Shown here one piece after another: positions 44,601 to 55,945 of a stretch of DNA of 64,000 bases. The DNA is from Pomphorhynchus laevis (Eukaryota > Acanthocephala > Palaeacanthocephala > Echinorhynchida > Pomphorhynchidae). The notes beneath the pieces are model-generated. The model ran no database searches. It was not told where the DNA came from and saw nothing but the letters and a program-made list of their open reading frames with translations. Made by a program: the position numbers and the translations under genes. Location of the stretch: assembly GCA_012934845.2 (NCBI GenBank), contig WNNJ02000525.1:1-64000 (forward strand), given 5' to 3'. Position 1 is the stretch's first letter. Each line of letters starts with the position of its first letter.

Positions 44601-45350
44601 GCTGTAGCCAACTTTCAACCGATTATTTACAACAATCTTCGACGAGGACAACACATACAAATAATCGAAGTTAGCAAGCTCACCTATATTTTCTCAATAT
44701 CATTGTTTCATCATATGTATAAAGGAAGCCACCGAACAAATTGTTTCGTTGGCAAACCTGAAAATTTTGTATGCATGGATTTGTCTTCCCCAGAGTATAA
44801 GCGATCTGCCATCTCAGCTTTTGCTTGCCTCATACGTTCACTCTCATCACGAGATAAATTCTTGAATATGCGAACATTCTACCCCTTTAGTCTTTTACCC
44901 CGGGTCAACAATCACGATGCTTCCTCGAGAGATCCAATGACCATTTTTGATAGATGAGGTCGACCACTATTATTATCACGAATTCCTAGACATAAAAGCT
45001 TCTTCAATTTGAGAGTTGCAGTAATCATTTATCCACTTTAACGAACGTTTTACATAATATTTCACGTATAGACCTCACGTCGTCATCTAAACGGCAATAT
45101 GCACTACTCAAATGCGATTCGACTACATTCGCGAAAATGACGCATTTAGATTTATCGTCCAATTTACTTTTCAAATTATCATCTAATAAGTGTCAGGGGC
45201 TTCATCTATGGAATCCGATTCTCTATGGTCAACAACGGGTACACCGACATGCTTCTCTGGAAACTAAGGATGATTCCCCTGTCGCCTCTGTTCAAGGGTC
45301 GATAATGTTGATAGGTTTATCTTGGTGTTCAAATAATTGATCGGTAAGTC
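41650..45350 (-). mobile_element. Old CR1-type LINE, most of both ORFs
   Basis: Minus orientation and heavily broken. ORF1 end near 44880-44790 (FKNLSRDESERMRQAKAEMADR, parallel to LSPADRLRRHEAFNEL of the younger copy). Endonuclease pieces near 44540-44400 (ETWINDGGIDDS) and 44306-44076 (YGDFNIPGN). RT at 42972-42739 (HGFTAGRSCLSNLLCA, YIFLDFSKAFDRIRH). The C-terminal half at 41830-42720 matches 15840-16700. It is much older than the copy at 36.6-40.8 kb. Confidence 0.75.
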
Positions 45351-45429
45351 ATCTTAATATCAGATAGGGCTCGAAAATTGCGGATTACAGACATATTTTT
45401 GAACATCTCTATTTGAATTGTCGACAATT

Positions 45430-46825
45430 AAACAAACTAATGTGGATTGTGGAGAACACTGTCCGGATCGAGAACGTGAATGTATTGTAATTGACTGTGT
45501 GGATGCTTATTCGTCTCCGGAGTCGCAATAATAGCAAGACGACCCGCTTGATTTTACTGCATTTTGATTGATCTAGAATTGCTTTCATAATTACTCATTA
45601 TGAAAGCAATTAATTTTACTCATTATGACTGTTGGATGTCCTCACACTCTTCTTCAAACCTGTGTTAGGCTGGGTCGACTTTGCCCCTCCTTCGAATGTG
45701 ATAATGCATCAAGTGCATTCAACAGACATTGCTAAACTGCACTAAATAACATATCTTGTCACTAGTTGAATGAACACCTTCTGTGTCAACACCCTCCTTC
45801 GTGAAAAGGAGGGTGCCTCCTTCTTTTGATTGAAGTGTTCCATTTAAGAGCACTTTAATCAAATGACTTAAAATGTTGAAAATACAATAAACATTTTCTC
45901 TTGAATATGTCTTTTAACCTATTCATGTATTTTATATTTTTAACTTGATTTTGCTTTATTAAGATTTTGTTTCATTATTTAATTGTAAAATGCTAATTTA
46001 TTTAAGTACTGACAATAACTTCATGTTTCAAACAGCTAACGATACTTTGTCAAACTCTGTTCTAAAATGTCTAGGACATATGCATTGTGTGGATTTTCAT
46101 TGTTTATTCAACGAGATAAATGAACTTCATTTATGTATAATAAGGCAACAATTATCTCTAGAGCATGATGTGGTTGCCAATTAAATCTCGGAAAAATATT
46201 AAAATTGTATGAGTCATTTTTATAAACTCAGATATAGTAGTTTTATTTGTCGAATGGGGTAAAAATTATATTTTAATAGTGGGCTAGCTACTAGTAAAAC
46301 TACACTATCCAGAAGATAATATTTGAATGTTTGGCATAATACGGGAAACAATAATTTTTTTATTTTAAAGCAGCAAATTCAGTGGTATCTCGATGGGAAG
46401 TTGTCATACGACCCCAAACTTTAGATTGTATTTAAATACTATTGAGATATCACTAAATACGACTTTTAATGAAAATGTCTGTTTTCCAGAATGTCGTTTA
46501 CGGAAAAGATCCTGTCAAACTGATTAAGACTCAAGATTTACTTACATCAAATTATTATTGATACAGAGATGTAGCCAAACTGGCTGTTTTGCTTTCTTAC
46601 GAAATTGTAAAATTCATCAAATTAACACAGATTTTAAGAATTACGTAGGCAGTTCTCGTTCAAAATATAAAATTTTTGAATTGCGGACTTAAATAACTTT
46701 AGATCGGATCTCACTACTGTATCCTGAAGACAATTTCATTAACTAGTTAAGCTGTGTGATATTCTGGTAAGCCTCGAGCAATATCATGTGATAATGTTTT
46801 TAGTGCCATGGAATGAACTCTGTCA
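45430..46825. other. Non-coding spacer
   Basis: No gene recognised. A short plus-strand frame at 45990-46184 has no familiar motif. Small direct repeats occur near 45590-45620 (ATGAAAGCAATTAA/TTACTCATTATGA). Confidence 0.4.
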
Positions 46826-46829
46826 GACT

Positions 46830-47480
46830 CTGTCATTTAATGTGATGTATTTGGAGGGCTACCTCTTGTGGTTTCTGACCATATGCCGCGTTACTGTCAT
46901 ATCTAATGAAAACAGTCTAGCACGGATACTTTCCATATTAAGAATTGACAGCCTGTCCGTATAATTATTTCGATATAATTTGAGACGTAATTTGCTACCT
47001 CTTCGAAGAATTCTCTCCAAATCCTCGATTTCACCTGTGGTCATTGGAAACGATGCCTGAATACCGTATTAAATATGTAGTCTGGCTAATGCATTAAATA
47101 AAGATTCAAGTGAATTTGGCGATAGAGAGATGTAATAGTTCTTAATGAGAAATAGCGCTTTTCGAGCTTTGATAATACGTCTATCTGTATCTACTCTTAC
47201 CCTAATACTACGATAACATACAATTCCCAGCATAAACCGTATTTATGCTTTCAATGTCATTTAATCCCGACAAATTCCGAATGTAGAGTTGAATTATCTA
47301 CACATAAATGATAGCATGTTTGAACATTAAATAATAAACCAGTATCAAGACTCCAAGAGAATATTTTATCAATATTAGCTTGCAGGTGACAGTAATCTTC
47401 TAACGACTCCATCTTAATGTAAATCTTCATATCGTCTGCATAATTAAGGCACGTTCACATTTTTTATATTGTTAACAAGT
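46830..47480 (-). mobile_element. CR1-type LINE fragment, RT C-terminal region
   Basis: Minus frames encode YADDMKIYIKMESLEDY near 47450, RDLGIVCYRSIRV and ARKALFLIKNYYISLSPN near 47200, and IEDLERILRRGSKLRLKLY at 47044-46859. Broken by several frameshifts. Related to the LINE at 36.6 kb but distinct from it. Confidence 0.75.
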
Positions 47481-47489
47481 TTCTCCGAG

Positions 47490-48300
47490 TAATAAATAGT
47501 AGCATATAACTTATTTAAACATTTATAAATAAATATAAATATCATCAACATCCAAATAATCTATTATGTAAAATGCCATTATCCTTACACCAAAATTAAA
47601 AGTATCTTTCCAATATCATATAAAGAAGGGGTGTAATTAGTCTCTATATCTTGACATTAGGATTAACATGATCCTCATTATGTCAATTACAATATTATAA
47701 TATCGTAATTATAATTGAAGTAAAACGAATAGAAATAATGCTTACAAATATTGAATAGTATGTACAAATTATTGAAAATAATATTTAAAACCAATAATAC
47801 CGAATAAACCAAAATTTTATTTAAAAAAAATAAAGAGGCAATTAAGAGACAACCAACACTCGAAGAGCCTAGTAGTGGCATTAGTTATATAAAAACTCAA
47901 AGCAATAGAGATTACGCAAATATAAAGCGCTATGGATAAGTCTTAGCAAGATATAAACGATAATTACAGTTGAAAGGGAATATGAAGAATTGGTATTTTC
48001 ATTACACCGAAATAACGGTTGTAATCTTCAAGCACAAGCAAAAATATAAATTGTTTAACTTGAAAATTTTTACTTTTATGGGTTTCGTTATCTGTAAATA
48101 CATAACTGAACGTGTAAAAAACTCGTTTAAATCATTGATACAATAGTTAAATATTTGTTGAAGAATTGCAAGGTAGGGAACAAATATGAGTGGGAATTTT
48201 TACCAACAGTTATTAAATAATATCAGGTACGTGATGCTACCATATTCTACAAAACCTAAACTATACAAGTAAATTATCTATTCAATTAAAAACTAATTCA
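47490..48300. other. AT-rich non-coding DNA
   Basis: Nothing recognised. Confidence 0.5.
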
Positions 48301-48307
48301 TTTTAGA

Positions 48308-48350
48308 ATTACAATATTTCAGCACCAGCTGAGGTCATCCTCAGGAACAA
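48308..48350 (-). ncRNA. Weak hammerhead-like motif
   Basis: Minus strand: CTGAGGA core (48344-48338), a 17-base stem II region (GACC...GGT can pair poorly), GAA, and self-complementary ATAT. The spacing is right but stems I and II are imperfect. The sequence resembles the PLE-linked motifs at 8452 and 54121. It may be a solitary PLE terminus. Confidence 0.35.
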
Positions 48351-48865
48351 GAGTAATTTGTAAACATAAATAGTAAAAACAAAATAAAATTGATCGATAT
48401 TTTTTATTAAATAGTCATGTTGAAGTAACAATGAAATGTTTATGTTTTTAATGATTCAAAAAATAATTTTAATCATTTAATCATTTTAAATTATTAAAAT
48501 TAATAAATATGCCAAAATAATTTTTTAATATATACAAATTTATATAAATATAAATTTATATTTGTATCATATAAGTTTATATTAAATGTAAATATAATTT
48601 AATTTACAATAAGGTATATAATAACAGCATACAATATTATACCCTCAAAGTCTCACCGACTTTTCATAATTTTCATAATTTAGTTCAAAAATCACAAATC
48701 TTAAAATACTGGTTACTTCTTAAGTTACCAAGTTTAAAATTTGCAAATTTACTTCAAATTATAAAATTAATTTTAATTTTTCATATTTAATGTTTAATGC
48801 ACTAATATATTATATATATTTGTGACTATTATATTATATTACTATTATATTACTATTATAGTTTT

Positions 48866-49410
48866 GTAACTATTTGGTAATTTAATTGTAGATAAAAGAT
48901 ATGATTTTGTCAGCAAAAAGAAACAATTATATTTATATTTAGTTTAAGCAATCTCAAATCATAAAATACTGGTTGCTCCTCAAGTTACCCTACTCAGAAA
49001 AATATATATTTGCAGTGTGCGATTTAATTAAATTAATTGGGTATTTATATTTTTAATTATTTAAACAAATCATGTTAATTATAAACGCATTTACGCCTAT
49101 ACGTAGTACTGCAATTTTAACGTTAAATATCTAAATATCTTTTTATAATTTTATAAGTTTTTAATGTGATTTTATTAGTGTGGAAATATTTGCATAATTT
49201 ATCTGGTAATTAAAATCGTCATAATTACTTAAAGTAATATATTTTTATAACTATTTGGTAATTTAATTTTAGATAAAAGATATGATTTTGTCAGCAAAAA
49301 AAACCATTTTATTTATAATTTACAATCAAGAATCGTAAAATACTGGTTGCTCCTTTAGTTACCTTTTCCAAAAAATATATTTGCAGTGTGCGACTTAATT
49401 AAATAAATTA
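48866..49410. repeat. ~165-bp direct repeat, two copies plus a partial third
   Basis: 48866-49035 and 49245-49410 share AACTATTTGGTAATTTAATT, AAAAGATATGATTTTGTCAG, AAAATACTGGTTGCTCCT and TTTGCAGTGTGCGA. A partial copy lies at 48695-48760 (AAAATACTGGTTACTTCT). The units are about 380 bases apart. Origin unknown. Confidence 0.7.
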
Positions 49411-49419
49411 AAGCAAACT

Positions 49420-51020
49420 AATAGGAACTAAACTTGATATAACAATTTATAATGTGCCACTTGCTGGTTCTCGAATAGGAATATAGAATAAGAATAGCTC
49501 ATAATTTCATTAAAGTATCTATACATTATTCGTGCTATTTAAATAAAAGCAATTGTAAGGAATACGTTTTTCGAATTTTCAATATCAATTTTGTATCAAG
49601 TCGTCAAAAAAAATTCAAAATGTGCATTTCCGTTTGATAAATTACCACAAAAATCAACATATGCAGTAGCTTATAATCTCATAGTTCTAATAACTTTATA
49701 TACTGAAAGAAGAGTTACTTTTTAATCTATGGGTAATGGTAAGGCAACATTCAAATCACATGTACGTTGTTCTATCACGAACATCTTACAGGTGATTTAG
49801 ATAAGGGTAACAAACAAAAGCATAAATACATAAGAGTAAGACTCTTAAATTATATCAAAACTGAAAATTTTATTGTAGTAAAGGACATGTTTAATGTATT
49901 TGCTACAGGAGAAGCAAAGCAAACTTGTTTAGTCATAATTTAGTTAGTATTACATGATTAATTTCAACTATTAACATTCATGGTAATCGGGTAAAAAATT
50001 TAAAGTTCAATGCCAGCAACTTTATTACTAATACAAAAGCATTTTTCTAAACGAAAGCCAAGCAATGGTTCCAAATCGTTTTCACCTGTAAACCCTTGAT
50101 ATCAGAATTTTAATCAATGAAAAGTTGCGCTCTCGTTTTGGGCACATAATACGAGTGCCCAAATTATACAGGTACAAGTACTCGTTATGTATCTACATTA
50201 CATATATGTATCTTTAATTACAGGACATGTGATTCGGAAACGAATATGTCGCATCTTAAAATTTATAAAATTATATGCAAATTATATTATTCAGAATTAA
50301 TTCTGATATTTTAATTTTAACATCCGCCTTTAAGTTAGACATTATATGTAGATTAAAAAGCTTAAATTAAATTAAGTTAATTTATATCTTAGAATATTCG
50401 TTTTAAACTTTTATAAAAGGTTTAGGTTTTAACAAAACTATAAATTGATAACTTCTTAAACTTATTCGCAATTTATAAAAATTAATCTTGAATTAGTATA
50501 ATTGTACAATAATAACGTGTGCAGTACGTTATCGTGTGCACTTATTATTATACTGCACTTATAACTTAAGTACAGTACATTTTACGAGAGAAAATACTTT
50601 ATTATAATTAGATAAGCTTACAACTGTTACATCCTCTTCAAGTCAAATAGTAGTAAGGGATCTCTGAACTCTCATTATATACAAGCAACACGAAAGAATG
50701 CAATCACTATGACGCTACTATAAAACCCAATAGAATTTTATATTCCAGTGGGATTTGATACATGACATTAGATTTATTTGTGCCAATAAGTGGATATCAA
50801 TTCTTTCATGTGGTATATCGCTTCTTTAATTTTATTCAAATATTGTTCTGTTTGATTAACGTATGAGCTATCACAATATTGATACAAAGGATAATATTCT
50901 TGTTAGACATTGGGATATTTGGTTTTAATTTTAAATTAACCAGAGAGTTGTTTTTTTCTATTAGAGAGACATGAGTTATAGAAAAATTGTTTCCATAAAC
51001 TAACATTCGAATATATTGTC
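49420..51020. other. AT-rich non-coding DNA
   Basis: No supported gene, ribozyme or element. Confidence 0.45.
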
Positions 51021-51039
51021 TAATATATTAGACATAGAA

Positions 51040-51280
51040 ATAATACATTAGATATAGAAAGAGGTACTTTCCTCTTATATTTTCTACGTCAGGTGGTATT
51101 GGACCTGAGACAGATAAAATACTAAAATGGATAGCAGCCAAATCTGCTGATCGTAATAAGCTTGCATACAGCGAATGTATTTCTAGGCTGAAATCAAAAA
51201 TCAGTGTCGCCATTGCAGTTAGTGCATCGGTTTGTATACGTGCTACAAGGCTTAGAATAAACGAACAAGCACAGTATTAT
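51040..51280 (-). CDS. Candidate exon, unrecognised protein
   Basis: The minus strand reads ALTAMATLIFDFSLEIHS, then LLRSADLAAIHFSILSVSG and IPPDVENIRGKY. This is balanced composition, unlike its AT-rich surroundings. A TTTATTCTAAG acceptor-like word lies upstream and a GGTAC donor-like word is possible after KY. I do not recognise the family. The frame might instead be chance. Confidence 0.35.
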
Positions 51281-51389
51281 CAAACATAGTAAAAGATGGG
51301 CAAGCGTCTAAGATTTACATCAATGACTGATCAAAAAGCAAACAAATTTAAGGATATTATGTGTATTTGTTGTTTATTTTTATAATAAA

Positions 51390-51403
51390 AAATATATATA
51401 TAT

Positions 51404-51435
<32 letters not shown>

Positions 51436-51436
51436 T
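51390..51436. repeat. TA microsatellite
   Basis: A nearly pure TA run of about 45 bases. Confidence 0.9.
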
Positions 51437-51455
51437 GTCTAATTATAAAGTGTTA

Positions 51456-51660
51456 CATTATTTCTCTTTCGCTGATATATGTTTAACGTATGCAAGTAGT
51501 TTGTTCGTGCATGTCGATTCTACTAAACTTATGGATGCAATTAAGTAATCGTTATCTTCAATGTGTGTAGGTATGAATATGTGTAGGTATGCTATAATTT
51601 GATTGATGTGCTCATTTTCTAAACGAATTTCCCATTTTCCATTACTATTTTTCAATATTT
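51456..51660 (-). CDS. Candidate terminal exon, unrecognised protein
   Basis: A TACCTAG acceptor (51661-51662) is followed by an open frame of 67 codons to a TAA at about 51456. It includes GKWEIRLENEHINQIIAYL and SLVESTCTNKLLAYVKHI. There is no ATG at its start, which fits a last exon. It lies 180 bases upstream, in minus orientation, of the candidate exon at 51040-51280, so the two would belong to different genes if both are real. Confidence 0.35.
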
Positions 51661-51669
51661 CTAGGTATG

Positions 51670-52120
51670 AATTTTACTTGCGATGTGCTTAATAGAATTA
51701 GAAATTTTAATTAAATGCTTATAATTGTAATAAAACAAATTCTTATTAAGTTTAAGCGGACACAAATCCGCTTAAACTAGTATCTATGTTGATACAGGAT
51801 TTAGTAGAATGCTTTAAATTTGTTGGTTAGCTATTTCAATTTAGCATTTACTACCGAGAATAGACTTGGTCAATGAAGTAACATTGAATATATTTTCGTG
51901 TTAATAGCATGGAAATCGGAACACCACTCGTTTAATGGAGACAACTGTTGATTGATGGGATGAACACGAAGTAATTATGGATATGATTGTTTTAAAGGAT
52001 ATTCAACAAAAGAAATTAATTAAAAATAAAATGAAAATAACAAACAACTATAAAAGAAAAATCAAATTAATAAAGATATGCATACAGAACCAAATTAAAG
52101 GATAACTATAGGATTAGCAA
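51670..52120. other. AT-rich spacer
   Basis: Contains a short hairpin, TTAAGCGG...CCGCTTAA, near 51750-51775. Nothing else recognised. Confidence 0.45.
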
Positions 52121-52129
52121 AGGATTACC

Positions 52130-53230
52130 AAATTAAAGTATAACTATATAATAACAACTATTGATAAAGCTGGTAATAACTTTATCTTCATATGTAAAAA
52201 GCTTTATTATGATATACTGATGAAAAGAGTTAATTATAATGATCTAAATATAAACACAACATTTGAATGTAGTGATTTAAGTTTAGAAACAATTATTACA
52301 AGTCATTGTTCTATGATTTAGAACAATGAGTTGAATATATGTCATATATGAGTTATTCTTAAATATATATCATTTTAGAACAACTCATTGTTCTAAAATG
52401 ATTTAAATATAAAATGATTTAAATATAAACACAACATATGAATGTAGTGATTTAAGTTTAGAAACAATTATTACAAGTCATTGTTCTATAATATAGAGCA
52501 ATGAGTTGTATATATGTCATATATGAGTTGTTCTAATATATATATATCATTTTAGAACAACTAATTGTTCTAAAATGATATAAAGGTTGAATAGAATAAT
52601 AAAACTATACCTATATTATATTGGAATCCAAAATTACATAAAAATCCAATAAAACCTAGGTTCATATGTAGTGCTTTTTAAATGTACATTAAAACCACTT
52701 TCTGTTTATATGAATAAAATACTTAAATTAATTAAAACACACTTCAAAAAAATATTGTAAGGTAATCTAAATTAATACTGGTAAAAAAAACTTTTTTAGT
52801 ATTAATTATAAAAAAGAATTTTTAGAACAGACAAAAGGAATACATTTTCAAAATATAAATACATACGATTTTAGTACACTATATACGAATCCAGATTTAA
52901 CAGATATTAAAGAAGTGTTAAAAAATTAATTAATCTTATATTCGGAAAAATATATACATATATATGATATATTAACTATAACGTTTATCTAACAAAAACT
53001 AAATCAGCAAATAAAAAATATATGGATAAAATTGAATTAATAAAATCATTAAATATTTTGATAAATCAAATTATTCAAAATCTATATTTAGACGAATAAT
53101 AAATCTATATTTAGACAAAAACCAAATATATTTAGACAAATACAAGATGTTCCAATGGGAGGTAATATGATCATGCTACCAAGTAAGCAAATAATCGGTA
53201 ATGACTTTAAATAATGGTCCAGGATTTCTT
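52130..53230 (+). mobile_element. Penelope-like element relic, plus strand
   Basis: Conserved PLE reverse-transcriptase blocks appear in order: TIDKAGNNFIFICKK near 52160, YWNPKLHKNPIKPRF near 52620, NTYDFSTLYTN near 52860, and QDVPMGGN near 53140. The element is clearly broken at many places and old. An internal duplication of about 186 bases (52237-52590) lies between the first two blocks. No GIY-YIG endonuclease region was recognised. Confidence 0.8.
52237..52595 (+). repeat. ~186-bp tandem duplication with internal fold-backs
   Basis: Two copies of a unit running from TATAAACACAACAT.TGAATG through GTTTAGAAACAATTATTACA to TCATTTTAGAACAACT. Each copy contains inverted words (TTCTA.../AGAACAATGAGTTG, and TTTTAGAACAA/TTGTTCTAAAA) that fold into hairpins. 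It lies inside the PLE relic. Confidence 0.8.
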
Positions 53231-53392
53231 ACAAAATTCGGCATTTATATAAAATGGTGTTGCTTTATATACTGGACTTCGATTCAAGACTTTCAGTCAC
53301 CATGTCATTTCTAGACATATATATTTACTATATATAGTGAAATCTTTCTGCTTTAATCTATATATAGTGTTTTTTCATGTCTATACATTGTA

Positions 53393-53446
53393 TTGCTGCA
53401 ACTGATGAAGCTTCTCAAAGCCGAAAGGGTAAGCCGTCTTGCAGTG
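53393..53446 (+). ncRNA. Hammerhead ribozyme, type I, unit 1 of the 344-bp repeat
   Basis: Stem I CTGCAA (53396-53401) pairs perfectly with TTGCAG (53439-53444). The core is CTGATGA (53402-53408). Stem II GCTT/AAGC has loop CTCA, the GAAA box is at 53423-53426, and cleavage would follow CGTC at 53438. Stem III has one mismatch next to the closing A-U pair, so this copy may be weaker than unit 2. Confidence 0.75.
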
Positions 53447-53737
53447 TAGAAGCATAAAAATCCTCTATATATAGAGAGAAAAAGATCGGTGTAATATACA
53501 GTCCTGGTTAAAGCAAACCTCTAATTTATTTATTGGTCCTCTGAGAATCCCATGCGGCGGTGCTGTTTCCTTTGTAATTTATTAAATTGGTCATTTAGCG
53601 CTGATGTCTATTACACTGAAAAGAATTCACTGCATTGCATTGACTTCGGAAGCGCAAGCTATGTCATGCAATTAGCATATAGTGAAATCTTTGCTTTAAT
53701 CTATATATAGTATGTTTTTCATGCGTATACATTGTAT

Positions 53738-53790
53738 TGCTGCAACTGATGAGGCTTCGTAAAGCCGAAACGATACGCCGTCTTGTAGTG
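53738..53790 (+). ncRNA. Hammerhead ribozyme, type I, unit 2 of the 344-bp repeat (complete)
   Basis: Every part is present. Stem I is CTGCAA/TTGTAG (six pairs, one G-U). The core is CTGATGA (53746-53752). Stem II is GGCTT/AAGCC (five perfect pairs) with loop CGTA. The core GAA follows, then stem III ACG/CGT (three pairs) with loop ATACGC, and C17 at 53782. Self-cleavage would occur after 53782. This is the best ribozyme in the window. Confidence 0.88.
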
Positions 53791-54120
53791 TAGAAGCATG
53801 AAATTCTCTATATATAGAGAGAAAAGCCGATAGATGTAATAGACAGTAGTGGTTGAATCAAATCTCTAATTTATTTACTGGTCCTTTGAGGATCCTATGC
53901 GGCGGTGCTGTTTCCTTTGTAATTTATTATATTGGTCATTTAGTGATCCCGCTGATGTCTATTACACTATAAAGAATTCACTGCATTGCATCGACTTCGA
54001 AAGCGCAAGCTACGTCATGCAATTAGCATATAGTGAATTTTTTCTGCTTTAATCTATATATTGTGTAAGCAGACTCCATTTTAAAATAGTAGAAAGATCA
54101 AGACGAGTCAAATAATTTTT

Positions 54121-54164
54121 GTTTTCACATTTTCAACCACTACTGAGATCATCATCAGGAAAAC
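54121..54164 (-). ncRNA. Hammerhead-like motif at the 3' side of a PLE
   Basis: Minus strand: GTTTTC, CTGATGA core (54158-54152), stem II GATCTC/GTGGTT (five of six pairs with wobbles, loop AGTA), GAA, a short AATG-type stem III, U17, then GAAAAC, which pairs with GTTTTC in six perfect pairs as stem I. Stem III is the weak part. It lies downstream of, and in the same direction as, the PLE at 54430-55414, as expected of a PLE terminal ribozyme. Confidence 0.65.
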
Positions 54165-54429
54165 GTCATTGCACACGTTACAACAACCATATATAGCAAA
54201 ACCAAATCTGGAAGAAACATATCAGAAGTTAATCTGGAAAAATAAATTTGCCATTTGTAATCAAGTTGGTATGCACATCCGGTTTATTACCTTCGAAGTT
54301 GTTGTCGAGATCAAGGTAACGCAATATAATAGCCTCTTTTATTTGCCTTGTAGACTTATCACTTTCGTGGGCTATAATTTCTGCAGCGGCTTAAGTTATG
54401 TCATGGCAGTTTGCGGCAAAGTGATTCCA

Positions 54430-55414
54430 AACTGCTGAGCTGATATGTCCAAGACGTAGTGCCCGCTTGTGACCCAAAATCGAACAGCAAGTTTTTAACC
54501 TGTTTGTCTTACTTAATGAGCCGCGCAACCATTACACGGTATACGGTAGATCCTCCAATCTGTTCATATTTTGGTTTAATTTTGAATAAACCAGGCATAC
54601 CAGACCCACGTTTACAAAATACTGTACTGTGAGAACCAGTGCTTCTAATTGATAGTCTTAACGCGTGTTGGAGACGATTAAATGAGTGATCGTTCCAAAA
54701 CGGAAAATTTAAATATTTTGTTACAGGCTTTACATAGTCGTTTCGTGCTTTATTATGAATCTATTTTGCTGCGTTATGATCGCGCTTAATAGCTTATAAT
54801 GGATATCCCGAATCGAATAGAGACTGTCGTATGTGCTCATATTCTACTTTCAGATCTTCCTCTGTAAAACAGTATCTATGCCTGCGCAGGAATAGCGAAC
54901 GAGCAGCAGATATCTTATAACTCATTGGGTAGATCGACTTCCATGATGTGGTCATGCTAATGACAGCTTCCTTCCTAAACACAGTAGTCTTAGTAATGCT
55001 ACTACCTTTACGCAAACATTGTACGTCCAGAAAGGAAATAGCACCGTCATTTTTAGCACAAATGTTCCACTTTATTTGAGTATTCAAATTATCTAACATA
55101 TTGAAGACCTTTACACCCACAGGATTATTGATACTCATGAATACGTCATCAACGTATCTGCCCCAATAGACTAATCCTTTTATATGGGAATATACATTTG
55201 CTTCAATTTTTCGCATAAATAAATCGGCTAGAGTAGGGCCTAACGGGGAGCACATTGCAACTCCATCTACTTGCACATACAATTCGTTATTGAAAGAGAA
55301 TATGGATTCAGTTGTACATACGTGAATTAAATGTTGCCATTCGTTCAGTGTTAACGTCCATCGTTCACATTTCTGACTTAAGAAGAGTGCAGTGAATTTC
55401 CTCTGATGATTCAT
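54430..55414 (-). mobile_element. Penelope-like element relic, minus strand
   Basis: Bases 55414-54794 stay open and show the PLE RT core: VDGVAMCSPLGPTLADLF, YWGRYVDDVFMSI and AISFLDVQC. The C-terminal region (WNDHSFNRLQHALRLS) continues to about 54430 in broken form. Upstream sequence to about 55850 may belong to the same element. It is flanked by hammerhead-like motifs at 54121 (same direction) and 55494 (opposite). It is broken and moderately old. Confidence 0.8.
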
Positions 55415-55493
55415 ATTAAGGGTAGTTCTGTTTTTCGAGCTTTAGACATTGTTTAAGCGTGTCTTAAGGTGCCTATGGATGATTATTGAAGTC

Positions 55494-55541
55494 ACGGTAC
55501 TGATAAGTTTCGTAAGAGCGAAACGCGTCAACCGTTGTTGA
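55494..55541 (+). ncRNA. Hammerhead-like motif with ACGCGT stem III
   Basis: ACGGT before the core pairs with ACCGT after the cleavage site as stem I (five pairs, with one A-A mismatch at the junction). The core reads CTGATAA (expected CTGATGA). Stem II is GTTT/GAGC-like with loop CGTAA, then GAA, and ACGCGT as a fully self-complementary stem III followed by C17. The changed G8 probably kills it. The six-base palindrome is ideal for a two-molecule ribozyme. Confidence 0.55.
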
Positions 55542-55945
55542 AGTTTGGCGTCACACATAGGATGACTGGGCATACGTAGCGATTTGAATATTGCGAAAAT
55601 AATTCGGTTCTATTTCTTGGTATGATGAGGATATATACAATGCTGCCTGGTGTTTATGCCTCCTCATGAGGAAAACATAGTGATATATATACAAGGTAGC
55701 TTTGTGATATATTTAGAAGGCATCTCTGAGAATTTGCTAACGCGGTAGAATAGGCTTGGCCTTTTAAAACTAACCATGTGATTTCCGTTCCGGATCTTCC
55801 TAATTTTATTCGGCAGAAATTTTAAATACTGTCGTTGCTTTATCACAGAATCCCTTTGGATGATATATTTTTATAATTTTATATCAGATTGTGTGAAACT
55901 GTGTTCCGAGAGCTTGTAAGCTTCAGTTTCATAATTGTATATATT

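Larger units (their letters stand above)
53320..54065 (+). repeat. 344-bp tandem repeat, each unit with a hammerhead ribozyme
   Basis: Two full units and the start of a third. Unit starts are at the CATATAGTGAAATCTTT-like word (about 53325, 53679, 54025); the hammerhead cores are 344 bases apart (53402 and 53746). Shared blocks include CTATACATTGTATTGCTGCA, TATGCGGCGGTGCTGTTTCC and GCGCAAGCTA.GTCATGCAAT. CTATATATAG palindromes lie either side of the ribozyme. Unit size, tandem layout and a type I ribozyme agree with animal retrozymes. A clear tRNA-like promoter is not seen. Confidence 0.85.

Noticed and set aside
45990-46184. Plus-strand 64-codon frame
   Set aside because: No motif, no splice signals and no similarity recognised.
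46380-46500. Possible gene remnant in the 46.4-kb spacer
   Set aside because: Composition is slightly less AT-rich, but no frame or motif holds up.
51390-51436. TA run as an origin or promoter
   Set aside because: A plain microsatellite; nothing supports a function.
55664-55846. Minus-strand 60-codon frame as a host exon
   Set aside because: It lies directly upstream of the PLE in the same direction and has no clear splice sites; more likely part of that element, but too weak to call.
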